Positions 44,689 through 53,686 of a stretch of 64,000 nucleotides of DNA are shown here, in pieces (position 1 is the stretch's first letter; each line of letters opens with the position of its first letter). Source of the stretch: Hyphomicrobium_A sp963782555 (GTDB lineage: Bacteria; Pseudomonadota; Alphaproteobacteria; Rhizobiales; Hyphomicrobiaceae); NCBI GenBank assembly GCA_963782555.1, contig CAWAKB010000002.1, positions 62,001 through 126,000 on the forward strand, read 5' to 3'. A program made the position numbers and the translations under genes. The notes below the pieces were generated by a model. The model saw nothing but the letters and a program-made list of their open reading frames with translations, did not search any database and was not told the DNA's origin.

Positions 44689-45531
44689 TCAGCCGATGGC
44701 TTTGCGCACCGGCTCCAGGTTGTCGACTGAGGGATCGAAGAACGCAAGCGCGGAGCCGTCTCGCTCCTTCGCCCTGTACATGGCGAGGTCGGCCCGGCGC
44801 AGGATGGCCTCGCATGTCACGCCGTCGTCGGGAAACAGGGCGCCGCCGATGGCAACGCCCAGCTCGTGTGTGTTTCCGTCGGCGGAAATGGCGCTTGTGA
44901 GGGCGGTGGCGAAACGCGTCCCGATCGCCAGCGCACGCGTCCGGTCGACGTTATAGGACAGGACCGCGAACTCGTCGCCGCCGAGGCGGGCAACAAGATC
45001 GTTGGGTCTTGCCGCGCGCCGGAAGCGCTCCACCACAATTTGCAGCACGTGATCCCCGACGGCATGTCCGTGCAGATCGTTGACGCGCTTGAAGCCATTG
45101 AGATCGAGAATGAAGAACGCGTGCTTGGGGCATTCGGGTCCGCAACTGGCGGTCGCGGCCTCGAGCGCCGTCAGCAGCGCGCGGCGATTGGGCAGGCGCG
45201 TGAGCGGATCCTGCATCGCGAGCTCGCGCAGCTCGTGCATCTCACGCTCGAGCTGACACTGGTAGGCCCCGTCGCACCGTTCCTCTCTGAGGCGGCGTTC
45301 GATGAAAATGTAGATGCAGAGGGCAAACAGCGCGGCGAGCAGCACCGCCTCTGCCGGCGATATGGGGCGTGTCGGGTCGGCGAGCGCTGCGATGAATGTG
45401 AAGATGTCGTAGTGGCGCGCGATGAGCACGGCGAAGGTCATCACCGCCGACAGCACCAGCCCATCCCGCAGGCTGTGCCAGGGATGCTTGGCGATGATCT
45501 CGACGAGCAACCTCGGCCCGAAACGCCACAC
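44689..45531 (-). CDS. GGDEF-domain diguanylate cyclase, membrane anchored
   Basis: 280 residues. Two N-terminal hydrophobic helices (LRDGLVLSAVMTFAVLIA and AEAVLLAALFALCIYIFI), a short linker, then a GGDEF domain: DPLTRLPNRRALLTALE, LDLNGFKRVNDLHGHAVGD and an intact RLGGDEFAVLS active site. It should make cyclic di-GMP. No upstream RxxD inhibitory site is obvious. There is no recognisable sensor domain, and the stop is 23 bases from the double-barrel gene, convergent. Confidence 0.9.
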   Translation of the reverse strand: MWRFGPRLLVEIIAKHPWHSLRDGLVLSAVMTFAVLIARHYDIFTFIAALADPTRPISPAEAVLLAALFALCIYIFIERRLREERCDGAYQCQLEREMHELRELAMQDPLTRLPNRRALLTALEAATASCGPECPKHAFFILDLNGFKRVNDLHGHAVGDHVLQIVVERFRRAARPNDLVARLGGDEFAVLSYNVDRTRALAIGTRFATALTSAISADGNTHELGVAIGGALFPDDGVTCEAILRRADLAMYRAKERDGSALAFFDPSVDNLEPVRKAIG

Positions 45532-45637
45532 GGTTCAAACCCTCTAGTGATGCAGGGGCACCCTAGCGCGCGGGCCTTCAGGAAGGGTAAATCCGGGGCA
45601 TGCTGCCTATCATCCTTTGCAAGACAGACGAGCGCGC

Positions 45638-46360
45638 TTAGCGGATCGCGGCCGGCCGCCAGCCTGCGGCGCGCGCCTCCGATTCGCTGCAGAACCAACG
45701 TTCGCCCTTTCTTTCGTCGATCCGCACCTTGGCGTACCAGGGGCTCCACGGCATGTGGTAGATGTGGCCGTTGGTGCTGACGTTGCCTTTAATGGCGCAG
45801 CCGTGCGGGGCCGTCTGCTCCGCACCCGACCAGCGCTTGGCGCGAAAGTCCCAGGCGGGCTCCGCGTAGCCCTGCCAGATCCCGACCCGCAAGGCGCGCG
45901 CCTCGGCTTCCTCGCGTACGTAGCTGTGCGAGTATTTCACGAAGGCCCAGGCATGGCCCTCGCGCACCATCCAGGCATTGATATCGCGCGAGCCGACGAA
46001 GCAGATGCCGAGCATGCGCCGGTATTTGTCGGTGCCGCGGTCCTCGCAGGTGACGTCGCGCCCGCCAATGAGGTGATCCAGCACCTTGGCGGCGTCTTTA
46101 CCGCAGGCCCACGTGCCGCCGTGGCTGGCGCCACAGGTCTGCGCCATCTCGGGCGCGTCGATGCCTTCCAGGCGCACATGCTCTCCAGAGATCACGATCG
46201 TGTCTCCGTCGATGACGCGGGCGGCGCCCGTAAGCGCGCTGCGGGCGCTCGTCTCGCCTACGGGAAGGAGTAGAAGCAGGACCAAAGCGAAACCGCCGAC
46301 CAGCGCGGACGCCACCGGCCAGCGGGAAATCCAACGTGCTTTCGAATCGAACATAACCAT
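45638..46360 (-). CDS. Thermonuclease-family (SNase-like) protein
   Basis: About 240 residues with an N-terminal membrane anchor or signal (VASALVGGFALVLLLLLPVG). The SNase domain shows AARVIDGDTIVISGEHVRLE, GIDAPEMAQTC and TDKYRRMLGICFVGSRDINAWMVREGHAW, which include the active-site Asp, Glu and Arg pattern. A C-terminal extension (IKGNVSTNGHIYHMPWSPWY, EARAAGWRPA) is typical of the group. It probably acts in the periplasm or outside. The start among three close ATGs is uncertain. Confidence 0.87.
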   Translation of the reverse strand: MVMFDSKARWISRWPVASALVGGFALVLLLLLPVGETSARSALTGAARVIDGDTIVISGEHVRLEGIDAPEMAQTCGASHGGTWACGKDAAKVLDHLIGGRDVTCEDRGTDKYRRMLGICFVGSRDINAWMVREGHAWAFVKYSHSYVREEAEARALRVGIWQGYAEPAWDFRAKRWSGAEQTAPHGCAIKGNVSTNGHIYHMPWSPWYAKVRIDERKGERWFCSESEARAAGWRPAAIR

Positions 46361-46558
46361 CAGTCTCCCCAAGATGCGTGGCACAACCTGGGCTGGACTA
46401 TGGCGTGCTGTTACAACCTATGGTATAGGCAACTCAAGGCGGTCGCGCACGCACGACGGCACGACGACGCTCGCGCGGCAAGGGCGCGGCGAGCGCACTC
46501 TGCAACCTCAAAAAGAGGCCGGATTCAGCGATCGGTGATTGTCGAAAAAGCGGGCGTC

Positions 46559-46840
46559 CTAGCGCCTGCGGAAGTTGCCCGCGCCCGCCCGTGCCGGCGG
46601 CGGACCACTACTCGCGCGCACGTCCTTGTGGCGGAAGTTGATGCGGCCCTTGGTCAGGTCATACGGCGTCATCTCGATCGTGACCTTGTCACCGGCGAGG
46701 ATGCGGATGCGGTTCTTCTTCATGCGGCCGGAGGTATAGGCGATCACCTCGTGGCCATTGTCGAGCTTGACGCGGCAACGTGCATCGGGAAGCACCTCCT
46801 CGACCACGCCTTCAAACTCGAGCATCTCTTCCTTCGCCAT
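46559..46840 (-). CDS. infA: Translation initiation factor IF-1
   Basis: 93 residues. The S1-fold body MAKEEMLEFEGVVEEVLPDA to TPYDLTKGRINFRHKD is a complete IF-1, which binds the ribosomal A site during initiation. It is followed by about 20 extra residues, VRASSGPPPARAGAGNFRRR, a Pro/Ala/Arg-rich tail absent from standard 72-residue IF-1. Start at 46840, with GGAGA five bases before it. A cold-shock gene lies upstream on the same strand. Confidence 0.95.
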   Translation of the reverse strand: MAKEEMLEFEGVVEEVLPDARCRVKLDNGHEVIAYTSGRMKKNRIRILAGDKVTIEMTPYDLTKGRINFRHKDVRASSGPPPARAGAGNFRRR

Positions 46841-46953
46841 CAAGTCTCCGTCTTCGCGATCATGCGCGCGCCGCCGATCTTTCTAGGCTGTTCTCATAAC
46901 GCGAGGGGAGCAGGCGGGCTGCTCCCCTGACTTGCGGAATTGCTCCGCGATTC

Positions 46954-47160
46954 TCATAGAGGGCGCAAATTGACGGCCGCGATCTTGCCGTTGCGGCCGG
47001 TCTCGGTCTCGTAGGCGACTTTCTGTCCCTCGCGCAGCGTCGATAGCCCCGCCCGCTCGACGGCGGAGATGTGCACGAATACGTCGTTGCCACCCTCATC
47101 CGGCTGGATGAAGCCGTAGCCCTTCTGGCCGTTGAACCACTTCACAGTGCCGTTTGCCAT
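46954..47160 (-). CDS. Cold-shock domain protein (CspA family)
   Basis: 68 residues, single OB-fold. RNA-binding motifs RNP1 (KGYGFIQPD) and RNP2 (VFVHISAV) are intact, and the start MANGTVKWFNGQ is canonical. GGAGG lies 5-9 bases upstream. It acts as an RNA chaperone or antiterminator. About 400 bases upstream are free of genes and may include a long leader, as is common for csp mRNAs. Confidence 0.95.
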   Translation of the reverse strand: MANGTVKWFNGQKGYGFIQPDEGGNDVFVHISAVERAGLSTLREGQKVAYETETGRNGKIAAVNLRPL

Positions 47161-47571
47161 CCAATGCCTCCAAAGCAATTAGGCAATCCCCTCCGACGGG
47201 TGCCGGAAGACATCAAATCGCGCGATGGAGACGTCCAGTGTCGGTGCAGTAAGCGCCGTCGTAGAGTGAACCAAGGCGTGTTCGATCGGCCCTATATGGA
47301 CCGGGCTAAAGCGAAAGGCAAGGTGGAGGAAGGCGACCTTGGCGGGCCTGCGGGGCTTCGGTCGGGGTCGTATTTGCGACCAAAAAAGTGGTTGATTCCC
47401 CTGGCCTTCTACACGCTCCGGGCGGTGCTTGTGTGTTTTCTGGTGCTCGAGTTCGGGGATTTCGATCGCGGCGATTTTGCGGCAGGTTGGTGCGGCAAGG
47501 CGATCGTCGGCACGACAAAGGGGCCGCAAGCAATGCGGCCCCTCCGTCTCAATCTCGGTCTCGATTGGACC
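47161..47571. other. Gene-free stretch of about 410 bases
   Basis: Holds the upstream region of the cold-shock gene and, at 47517-47543, a terminator-like hairpin of the gene at 47572-48222. Several open frames exist on both strands, but none has a start site, composition or family to support it. Confidence 0.5.
47517..47543 (-). terminator. Rho-independent terminator-like hairpin
   Basis: On the minus strand AGGGGCCGCA, loop TTGCT, TGCGGCCCCT followed by TT: a 10-bp GC-rich stem with a short T run, about 30 bases after the stop of the peptidase-like gene. Confidence 0.65.
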
Positions 47572-48222
47572 TCACTGGTAGATGGTCGCGTAGCCCGATG
47601 CATAGCGTCGGCCATGGTAGGGGCGTTCATAGCTGTAGCGCGAGCGGGAACGGGAGCGGCGCTCGCCGGCATAGTGGCGGCGCGAATATCCGGCGGCGGC
47701 GTAACGCGCGTTATCGCGATAGCGTCCTCGCGCCACCCGGCCGCCACCGTGGCCCGAATTGGCGCCAAGAGAGACGAAGTGCGGGCCGACGTCGACATGG
47801 ATGTGGCTCATGTCGGAATAGGTCATGGTGCCGCCGTTGTGATGATTTGCGATCAGCCACTTGACGATTGCCCCCTTGCGAGAGCCCGCATCGATATCGA
47901 TTGCGTTGCCGCTGGCGTGCCGCGAGATGCGGCCCGTGCCGGCGATGCGCGCGCCCGGCCGATAGCCGGAAATGACGCTGACCGGTCCGAACCTGGTTTC
48001 GATCTGATCGAGCACCGAAAGTATTGCTGGCGTCAGATGCGCGCGTGATCCGCCCCCCTTGGCGTGATGGCGTGTCTGCGCCTCGGAACGACCGTAGTCA
48101 GGGGAGGCTTTGATCTCGCCGTAGTGGCGCCCGTCGTACCCATAGTAGGGGCTGGCGTGTGCCGAGGTTACTTGCAGCGCGAGCAGAATTCCGACCGCCG
48201 CGGTTGCGATCCGCTTGGACAT
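47572..48222 (-). CDS. Exported M15-type (DUF882-like) peptidase with Arg/Tyr-rich tail
   Basis: 216 residues. Signal peptide (MSKRIATAAVGILLALQVTS, cut near AHA), then a domain with ISGYRPGARIAGTGRISRHA, GNAIDID and MSHIHVDVG: the His/Asp/His zinc-site pattern of M15 D-Ala-D-Ala metallopeptidases and DUF882 proteins. The last 55 residues are rich in Arg, Tyr, Ser and His. It is likely a periplasmic cell-wall peptidase; whether the catalytic set is complete is not proven. Confidence 0.75.
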   Translation of the reverse strand: MSKRIATAAVGILLALQVTSAHASPYYGYDGRHYGEIKASPDYGRSEAQTRHHAKGGGSRAHLTPAILSVLDQIETRFGPVSVISGYRPGARIAGTGRISRHASGNAIDIDAGSRKGAIVKWLIANHHNGGTMTYSDMSHIHVDVGPHFVSLGANSGHGGGRVARGRYRDNARYAAAGYSRRHYAGERRSRSRSRYSYERPYHGRRYASGYATIYQ

Positions 48223-48576
48223 ACTGAACTCCTGGATTTGTCAGATGAGACTTGGCAGCGAGCCGCCCTGTGCGGCGCGCCCCCCTATCGCAGTCGTGAG
48301 CAGCGCCGGGGGCCGCCAACGGCCAGCGCCCCGTGTGTCACCCCCTGCATGATCTCCCCGCCTCTGCGGAGCCGTCCCCTCGAGGACGTCGCCGACTTCT
48401 CAGGGCCTTGTGGTGAGATTGGGGCGCATTAACCAAGGTGCGACAACGCGCCATGCCGGCGTGCCAGGACGCCATGGCAGCCGGTCAGGGCGCCATGGCA
48501 GCGCGACAAGGCATGAAAAAGCGCCGGGCTCTTGAGCCCGGCGCCGTCATGGAACATTGCGAATGCGATCGTGGTG
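48223..48576. other. Gene-free stretch of 354 bases
   Basis: Contains the upstream region of the M15-type gene, three short imperfect repeats around GCGCCATGGCAGC/GACGCCATGGCAGC (about 48445-48505), and the strong terminator at 48516-48546. No coding frame supported. Confidence 0.5.
48516..48546 (-). terminator. Rho-independent terminator of the BA14K-like gene
   Basis: On the minus strand GGCGCCGGGCTC, loop AAG, AGCCCGGCGC, then TTTTT. Strong stem with T tract, 30 bases past the stop. Confidence 0.85.
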
Positions 48577-48936
48577 TCAGCGCAGATAGGGGCAAACCCG
48601 CTCGCGGCCGTGGTGGTCGATATAGGTGCCCGTGTCGGGGTCGAAGTCGTCGAAGTCTTGATCGCAGCGCCCCAAGTCATTCTCGTGCGCCCGGCCATCA
48701 CGGATCGCCGCCGCAACGAGCGTGCCGGCGATGATGGCACCGATGATGCCGGCCGGGCCCCAGCCGCCGTGGTGTCGGCGGTGGCCGCGCCAGTGATGGT
48801 CGACGCGCACCAAGGCATCGCCGTTGTGCATGGATAGGTGCGGCAGCAAGGCCGCGCTCGCCTTCGGCACGGGCAACGCCGGTGCCATGAGGGCCGCGCA
48901 CAGAATCGGCGCGAGGATACGCTTCAACATTTTCAA
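48577..48936 (-). CDS. BA14K-like secreted protein
   Basis: 119 residues: signal peptide MKMLKRILAPILCAALMAPA cut near ASA, a His/Arg/Gly-rich stretch, one hydrophobic segment (AGIIGAIIAGTLVAAAI), then CDQDFDDFDPDTGTYIDHHG and a closing VCPYLR. The Cys-x-Phe-x-Ser/Asp-Phe-Asp-Pro-x-Thr-Gly-Thr-Tyr block with a C-terminal Cys is the BA14K pattern known from Brucella and other Hyphomicrobiales, whose members are surface-exposed and may bind glycans. Confidence 0.72.
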   Translation of the reverse strand: MKMLKRILAPILCAALMAPALPVPKASAALLPHLSMHNGDALVRVDHHWRGHRRHHGGWGPAGIIGAIIAGTLVAAAIRDGRAHENDLGRCDQDFDDFDPDTGTYIDHHGRERVCPYLR

Positions 48937-49164
48937 CCCCTGTGCTCCTTAGAGACTGTTTTCTGTCCCGCCGTCTTTGGCATGCCCGCCCTCCAAGGCC
49001 CGTGAAGGGGTGACGGCGAACGGTTGCGCATTTGGCCGCCACCTTGGCAGGAGATTTGCGGGGAAAAGTGGGCGGTCGCGCGGCCGTCTTGCGACAGAGC
49101 CAGGTATCAACGCGCCGTTTGTGCCGGATCCGTCGCTTGCGCGCTTGCGGGAAGAGGCCTCAGC

Positions 49165-50967
49165 TCAGTTCTCTTCCATCTTGAGGGCGGCGATGAAGGC
49201 CTCCTGCGGGATCTCCACCTTGCCGAACTGGCGCATCTTCTTCTTGCCGGCCTTCTGCTTCTCCAAAAGCTTGCGCTTGCGCGTGATGTCGCCGCCGTAG
49301 CACTTGGCGATCACGTCCTTGCGCAGGGCCCGGATGGTCTCGCGCGCAATAATGCGCCCGCCGATCGCCGCCTGCACCGGAATCTGGAACATGTGCTGAG
49401 GGATCAGATCCTTCAGCTTCTCGCACATGGTGCGCCCGCGCGCGTCGGCGCGCGAGCGATGCACGATGATGGAGAGCGCATCGACCGGCTCGGCGTTGAC
49501 CAGGATCTGCATCTTCACGAGGTCGCCCGCCTCGTAGCCGATGATGTGGTAGTCGAAGGAGGCATAGCCTTTGCTGATCGATTTCAGGCGGTCGTAGAAG
49601 TCGAACACCACCTCGTTCAAAGGCAGCTCGTAGACGAGCATGGCTCTCGAGCCGGCGTAGGTCAGCTCTTTCTGCCGTCCGCGCCGGTCCTGACACAGCT
49701 TCAAGACGGCACCCAGGTAGTCGTCCGGCACCATGATGGTCGCCGAGATCCAAGGCTCCTCGATGCGATCGATGCGCGTGGGGTCCGGCATGTCGGCGGG
49801 GTTGTGCATCTCCAGCCGCGTGCCGTCGGTCAGATAGATGTGATAGACGACGCTCGGCGCCGTCGCGATCAGGTCGAGACCGAACTCGCGCTCCAGCCGC
49901 TCGGTGATGATCTCCAGGTGCAACAGCCCCAGAAAGCCGCAGCGGAAGCCGAGCCCGAGCGCGGCAGAGGTCTCCATCTCGTAGGAGAAGCTCGCGTCGT
50001 TCAAGCGCAGCTTGCCCATCGCCTCGCGCAAGTCGGCGAAGTCGGCGGCATCGACCGGGAAGAGACCGCAGAACACCACGGGCTGCGCCGGCTTGAAGCC
50101 CGGCAGCGGCTCTGCCGTCGGGCGCTTCTCGTCGGTCACGGTATCGCCCACGCGCGTGTCGGCGACCTCCTTGATGGCAGCCGTGAAGAACCCGACCTCG
50201 CCGGGCCCGAGCGCGTCCAGCATCTCCTGCTTGGGCCGGAACACGCCGACGCGCTCGACCTGGTAGTCGGCGTGCGTCGACATCAGCGTGATCTTCTGCC
50301 CTTTGCGCAAGGTCCCCTCCATGATGCGCACGAGCACGACGACGCCGAGGTAGGCGTCATACCAGCTGTCGATCAGCAGCGCCTTCAGGGGCTTTGATGC
50401 ATCCCCCTTGGGCGGTGGCAGCCGCGCAACGATCGCCTCCAGCACCGCCTCCACGTTGAGACCCGTCTTGGCGGAAATGGGAATCGCGTCGGAGGCATCG
50501 AGCCCGATCACGTCCTCGATCTGCTGCTTGACGCGGTCTGAGTCGGCCGCCGGCAGGTCGACCTTGTTCAAGACGGGCAGGATCTCGAGCTCGTTGTCGA
50601 GCGCGGCATAGACGTTGGCCAGCGTCTGCGCCTCGACGCCCTGGCTGGCGTCGACCACCAGGATGGCGCCCTCGCATGCAGCTAAGCAGCGCGAGACCTC
50701 GTAGGCGAAGTCGACGTGGCCCGGCGTGTCCATCAGGTTGAGCTGATAGGTTTTGCCGTCCTTGGCAGGATAATCGAGGCGCACGGTCTGCGCCTTGATG
50801 GTGATGCCACGCTCGCGCTCCAACTCCATGGAGTCGAGCATCTGCTCCTTCATCTCGCGCAGCGAGACGCCGCCGGTGAGCTGGATCAGCCGGTCCGACA
50901 GCGTCGATTTTCCGTGGTCGATGTGGGCGATGATGGAGAAGTTGCGAATAAGCGAGGTGTCGGTCAT
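49165..50967 (-). CDS. lepA: Elongation factor 4 (LepA)
   Basis: 600 residues, translational GTPase that can back-translocate stalled ribosomes. G-motifs: AHIDHGKSTLSDRL (G1), ERERGITIKAQT (G2), MDTPGHVDF (G3), LNKVDLP (G4), SAKTG (G5). The LepA-specific C-terminal domain ends CYGGDITRKRKLLEKQKAGK. Start at the ATG 50967 (MTDTSLIRNFSIIAHID); the 22 codons before it in frame are not conserved. Confidence 0.97.
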   Translation of the reverse strand: MTDTSLIRNFSIIAHIDHGKSTLSDRLIQLTGGVSLREMKEQMLDSMELERERGITIKAQTVRLDYPAKDGKTYQLNLMDTPGHVDFAYEVSRCLAACEGAILVVDASQGVEAQTLANVYAALDNELEILPVLNKVDLPAADSDRVKQQIEDVIGLDASDAIPISAKTGLNVEAVLEAIVARLPPPKGDASKPLKALLIDSWYDAYLGVVVLVRIMEGTLRKGQKITLMSTHADYQVERVGVFRPKQEMLDALGPGEVGFFTAAIKEVADTRVGDTVTDEKRPTAEPLPGFKPAQPVVFCGLFPVDAADFADLREAMGKLRLNDASFSYEMETSAALGLGFRCGFLGLLHLEIITERLEREFGLDLIATAPSVVYHIYLTDGTRLEMHNPADMPDPTRIDRIEEPWISATIMVPDDYLGAVLKLCQDRRGRQKELTYAGSRAMLVYELPLNEVVFDFYDRLKSISKGYASFDYHIIGYEAGDLVKMQILVNAEPVDALSIIVHRSRADARGRTMCEKLKDLIPQHMFQIPVQAAIGGRIIARETIRALRKDVIAKCYGGDITRKRKLLEKQKAGKKKMRQFGKVEIPQEAFIAALKMEEN

Positions 50968-51089
50968 GGCGCGGCTTGTAGCATCGGCCCTGCGCCCCTG
51001 AAAGGGGCGCTTCGCGCGGGCGCTGGCGCGCACAGCTGCGCCCTAGTCGGCGCTCCTATCCTGTTGAAACAGGGGTTGTCCATTTCTAT

Positions 51090-51106
51090 TTTGGAATTAT
51101 TCTAAA
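51090..51106 (+). promoter_or_regulatory. Iron control element (ICE box, Irr-type) upstream of mbfA
   Basis: TTTGGAATTATTCTAAA is a near-perfect interrupted palindrome (TTTrGAA-N3-TTCTAAA) that fits the ICE motif bound by the haem-sensitive regulator Irr in rhizobia. It lies 33 bases before the mbfA start, where a repressor would block transcription. mbfA is a known Irr target in relatives. Confidence 0.78.
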
Positions 51107-51139
51107 GAACCACAAGGGACCGATCAGGGAGGGGCGGGC

Positions 51140-52096
51140 GTGCGCACATTCTCGGAGCTGAGCGAGCAGGAGATCCTGGCGCTGGCCATCTCGCTCGAGG
51201 AGGAGGACCAGCGCGTCTATCTGGAATATGCGCATGGGCTTGCCGAGCACTATCCGGCTTCGGCCAAGGTCTTCACCGAGATGGCGGCGGAGGAGAGCGA
51301 CCACCGCGGCCTGCTGACGGAGCTCTATCGCAAAAGGTTCGGCGAGCACATCCCGCTCATCCGCCGCCAGGACGTGCGCGGCTTCGTGCAGCATAGCCCC
51401 ATTTGGATGGTGCGGCCCTTGGGCCTGGACAAGGTGCGCAAGCAGGCCGAGGTGCGCGAGTACGAGACGCGGCGCTTCTACGAGCAGGCCGAGGCGCGCG
51501 CCACCGATGTCGGCATCCGCAAGCTGCTCGGCGACCTCGCAGCGGCGGAAGCCGGACATGAGACGCTTGCCCACAAGCTTGGGCAGACGCACCTGACGGA
51601 GGATGCGCGCGCCGAGGAGGCCGAGGTGCAGCGGCGCATGTTCCTCCTGCAGATCGTGCAGCCGGGGCTTGTCGGACTGATGGACGGATCGGTGTCGACG
51701 CTGGCGCCGCTGTTCGCCGCCGCCTTCGCCACCACGAACACCTGGGAGACGTTTCTCGTCGGGCTGGCCGCCTCGGTCGGCGCCGGCATCTCCATGGGCT
51801 TCGCCGAGGCGCTCTCCGACGACGGGGCGCTGACGGGCCGCGGCCATCCGTGGCTGCGGGGCGCCGTCACCGGCGCCATGACCTCGGTCGGGGGCATCGG
51901 CCACACGCTGCCCTATCTGATCGACAATTTCCGCGTTGCCACGACGCTCGCCATAGCGGTCGTTCTGGTCGAGCTCTGGGTGATCGCGTGGATCCGCTCG
52001 CGCTACATGGACACCAAGTTCCTGAGGGCGGCCTTCGAGATCGTGGTCGGCGGCTTGATCGTGTTCGCCGCTGGCATCCTGATCGGCAACGCTTGA
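51140..52096 (+). CDS. mbfA: Membrane-bound ferritin MbfA (iron exporter)
   Basis: 318 residues. The N-terminal rubrerythrin/ferritin-like domain supplies di-iron ligands (ISLEEEDQRVYLEYA, AAEESDHRGLL, REYETRRFYEQA, LAAAEAGHETL). The C-terminal VIT1/CCC1-like part has five helices, including LVGLMDGSVSTLAPLFAAAF and the helix AGISMGFAEALSDDG. MbfA exports iron across the inner membrane and protects against iron and peroxide stress. GTG start with GGGAGGGGCGGGC upstream. The ICE box in front predicts repression by Irr when iron is low. Confidence 0.93.
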   Translation: MRTFSELSEQEILALAISLEEEDQRVYLEYAHGLAEHYPASAKVFTEMAAEESDHRGLLTELYRKRFGEHIPLIRRQDVRGFVQHSPIWMVRPLGLDKVRKQAEVREYETRRFYEQAEARATDVGIRKLLGDLAAAEAGHETLAHKLGQTHLTEDARAEEAEVQRRMFLLQIVQPGLVGLMDGSVSTLAPLFAAAFATTNTWETFLVGLAASVGAGISMGFAEALSDDGALTGRGHPWLRGAVTGAMTSVGGIGHTLPYLIDNFRVATTLAIAVVLVELWVIAWIRSRYMDTKFLRAAFEIVVGGLIVFAAGILIGNA

Positions 52097-52252
52097 CGGG
52101 GCGGTCGCCGCGGCCATCGCCCCGAAAAGCCAGAATGGCGCCCAAATAGCGCACAATCACCGTATCAGACCGTCTTGACGCGGCCACATGGTCAGGCATG
52201 AGTCCCGTGGCAGTTTCTGGGCTCAACCCCCCAGCCAGCTCAAGGAAGGGCG

Positions 52253-53656
52253 ATGCACGCTATGAGCCTCCGCGCGGCCGCCGCCGCGGCCCTGATTGCG
52301 GCCACAACGTTGGCCGGTCCCGTCGCGGCCCAGTTCATCGATTCCTCTCCGGCCTTCAAGCAGAGGGCGCCCAAGCACAAGCCGGCGCCGGCTCCCGCCG
52401 AGGCTCCCGCGACATTCGCCCCGCCTCCCGCGCCCAACGCCCCGCCGGCCACCACGCCGGCTGCGATTTCAGCCCCGACGAAGCCGGGGCAGCGGGCGCC
52501 CTACCCGCCGCCCAACGAGAACTGCCGCAACACCGAGAGCTTTCATACCTGGCTTGCCCGCTTCAAGCGGGACGCCGCTGCCGCGGGCATCCGGCCGCAC
52601 ACGATCAACGCGGCCCTCGACGGCCTGGGCATCGACCGCAAGGTCATCGCGCGCGACCGCCGTCAGGGATTTTTCGCGCAATCGTTCTGGACCTTCCAGG
52701 GCAAGCTCGCGACGAAGAACCGCGTGGTGAGCGGACGCAAGAAGATCGCGCAGCACAAGGCCATCTTCGAGCGCGCCCGGCGCAAGTTCGGCGTGCCCGC
52801 CTCCGTCATCACCGGGTTCTGGGCGCTCGAGAGCGACTTCGGCGCCGGCATGGGCAAGTTCCCGATCATGCCCGCCTTGGTGACGCTCGCCTACGACTGC
52901 CGCCGGCAGGTGATGTTCCAGGAGGAGTTGAAGGCTGCCCTGCAGATCATCGACCGCGGCGACATGACTCCTGCCCAGATGATCGGCTCGTGGGCGGGCG
53001 AGATCGGGCAGACGCAGTTCCTACCGACGCGCTACCTCGACCACGCCATCGACTTTGACGGCGACGGCCGCATCGACCTCTTCCACGACGACGCTGACGT
53101 GATCGGCACCACCGCCAACTACATGCACCACCTCGGGTGGCGCCCCAACGAGCCGTGGCTGGAGGAGGTTCGCATCACGCGCGATCTGCCCTGGCAGCAG
53201 GCCGACCTCGCCATCAAGCTTCCGCGCTCCAAGTGGGCCGGCTGGGGCATCACCTATCCCGACGGGCGCCCCGTTCCGAGCGACAACATGCCAGCCTCGC
53301 TGCTGTTGCCGATGGGCCGTTTCGGGCCGGCCTTCCTCGCCTACCCCAACTTCGACATCTATACGGAGTGGAACAACTCGCTCACGTACGCGACGACGGC
53401 TGCCTATCTCGCCACGCGCATTGACGGCGCGGGGCCCATGAGCCGCGGCAGCGGGCACATTCCCGACTTGACCGACGCCGAGACCAAGGAGGTGCAGCGC
53501 CTGCTCGCCGCCCGCGGCTATGACGTCGGCAAGATCGACGGGCTCGTCGGCGAGAAGACGCGCGCGGCCGTCAAGGAGATGCAGCTGAAGTACAAGATGC
53601 CGGCCGATTCCTATCCGACGCCGGAGCTGCTGGCGGCGCTGCGCCGCGGGCGGTGA
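52253..53656 (+). CDS. Lytic murein transglycosylase (MltB/SLT type) with peptidoglycan-binding domain
   Basis: 467 residues. Signal peptide (LRAAAAAALIAATTLAGPVA, cut after AAQ), a Pro/Ala linker, the SLT_2 catalytic domain with the general-acid Glu in VITGFWALESDFGAGMGKFP, and GSWAGEIGQTQFLPTRYL. A C-terminal PG_binding_1 domain spans ETKEVQRLLAARGYDVGKID to the end. It cuts the glycan strands of peptidoglycan in the periplasm. Confidence 0.93.
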   Translation: MHAMSLRAAAAAALIAATTLAGPVAAQFIDSSPAFKQRAPKHKPAPAPAEAPATFAPPPAPNAPPATTPAAISAPTKPGQRAPYPPPNENCRNTESFHTWLARFKRDAAAAGIRPHTINAALDGLGIDRKVIARDRRQGFFAQSFWTFQGKLATKNRVVSGRKKIAQHKAIFERARRKFGVPASVITGFWALESDFGAGMGKFPIMPALVTLAYDCRRQVMFQEELKAALQIIDRGDMTPAQMIGSWAGEIGQTQFLPTRYLDHAIDFDGDGRIDLFHDDADVIGTTANYMHHLGWRPNEPWLEEVRITRDLPWQQADLAIKLPRSKWAGWGITYPDGRPVPSDNMPASLLLPMGRFGPAFLAYPNFDIYTEWNNSLTYATTAAYLATRIDGAGPMSRGSGHIPDLTDAETKEVQRLLAARGYDVGKIDGLVGEKTRAAVKEMQLKYKMPADSYPTPELLAALRRGR

Positions 53657-53686
53657 CAGTCCAACGTTGTCAGCTTTGAGCAAGCA

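Noticed and set aside
43052..44815. 587-codon minus-strand open frame
   Set aside because: Antisense shadow of the double-barrel outer-membrane gene; Arg/Ala/Gly-biased, no motif.
49024..50397. 457-codon plus-strand open frame
   Set aside because: Antisense shadow of lepA.
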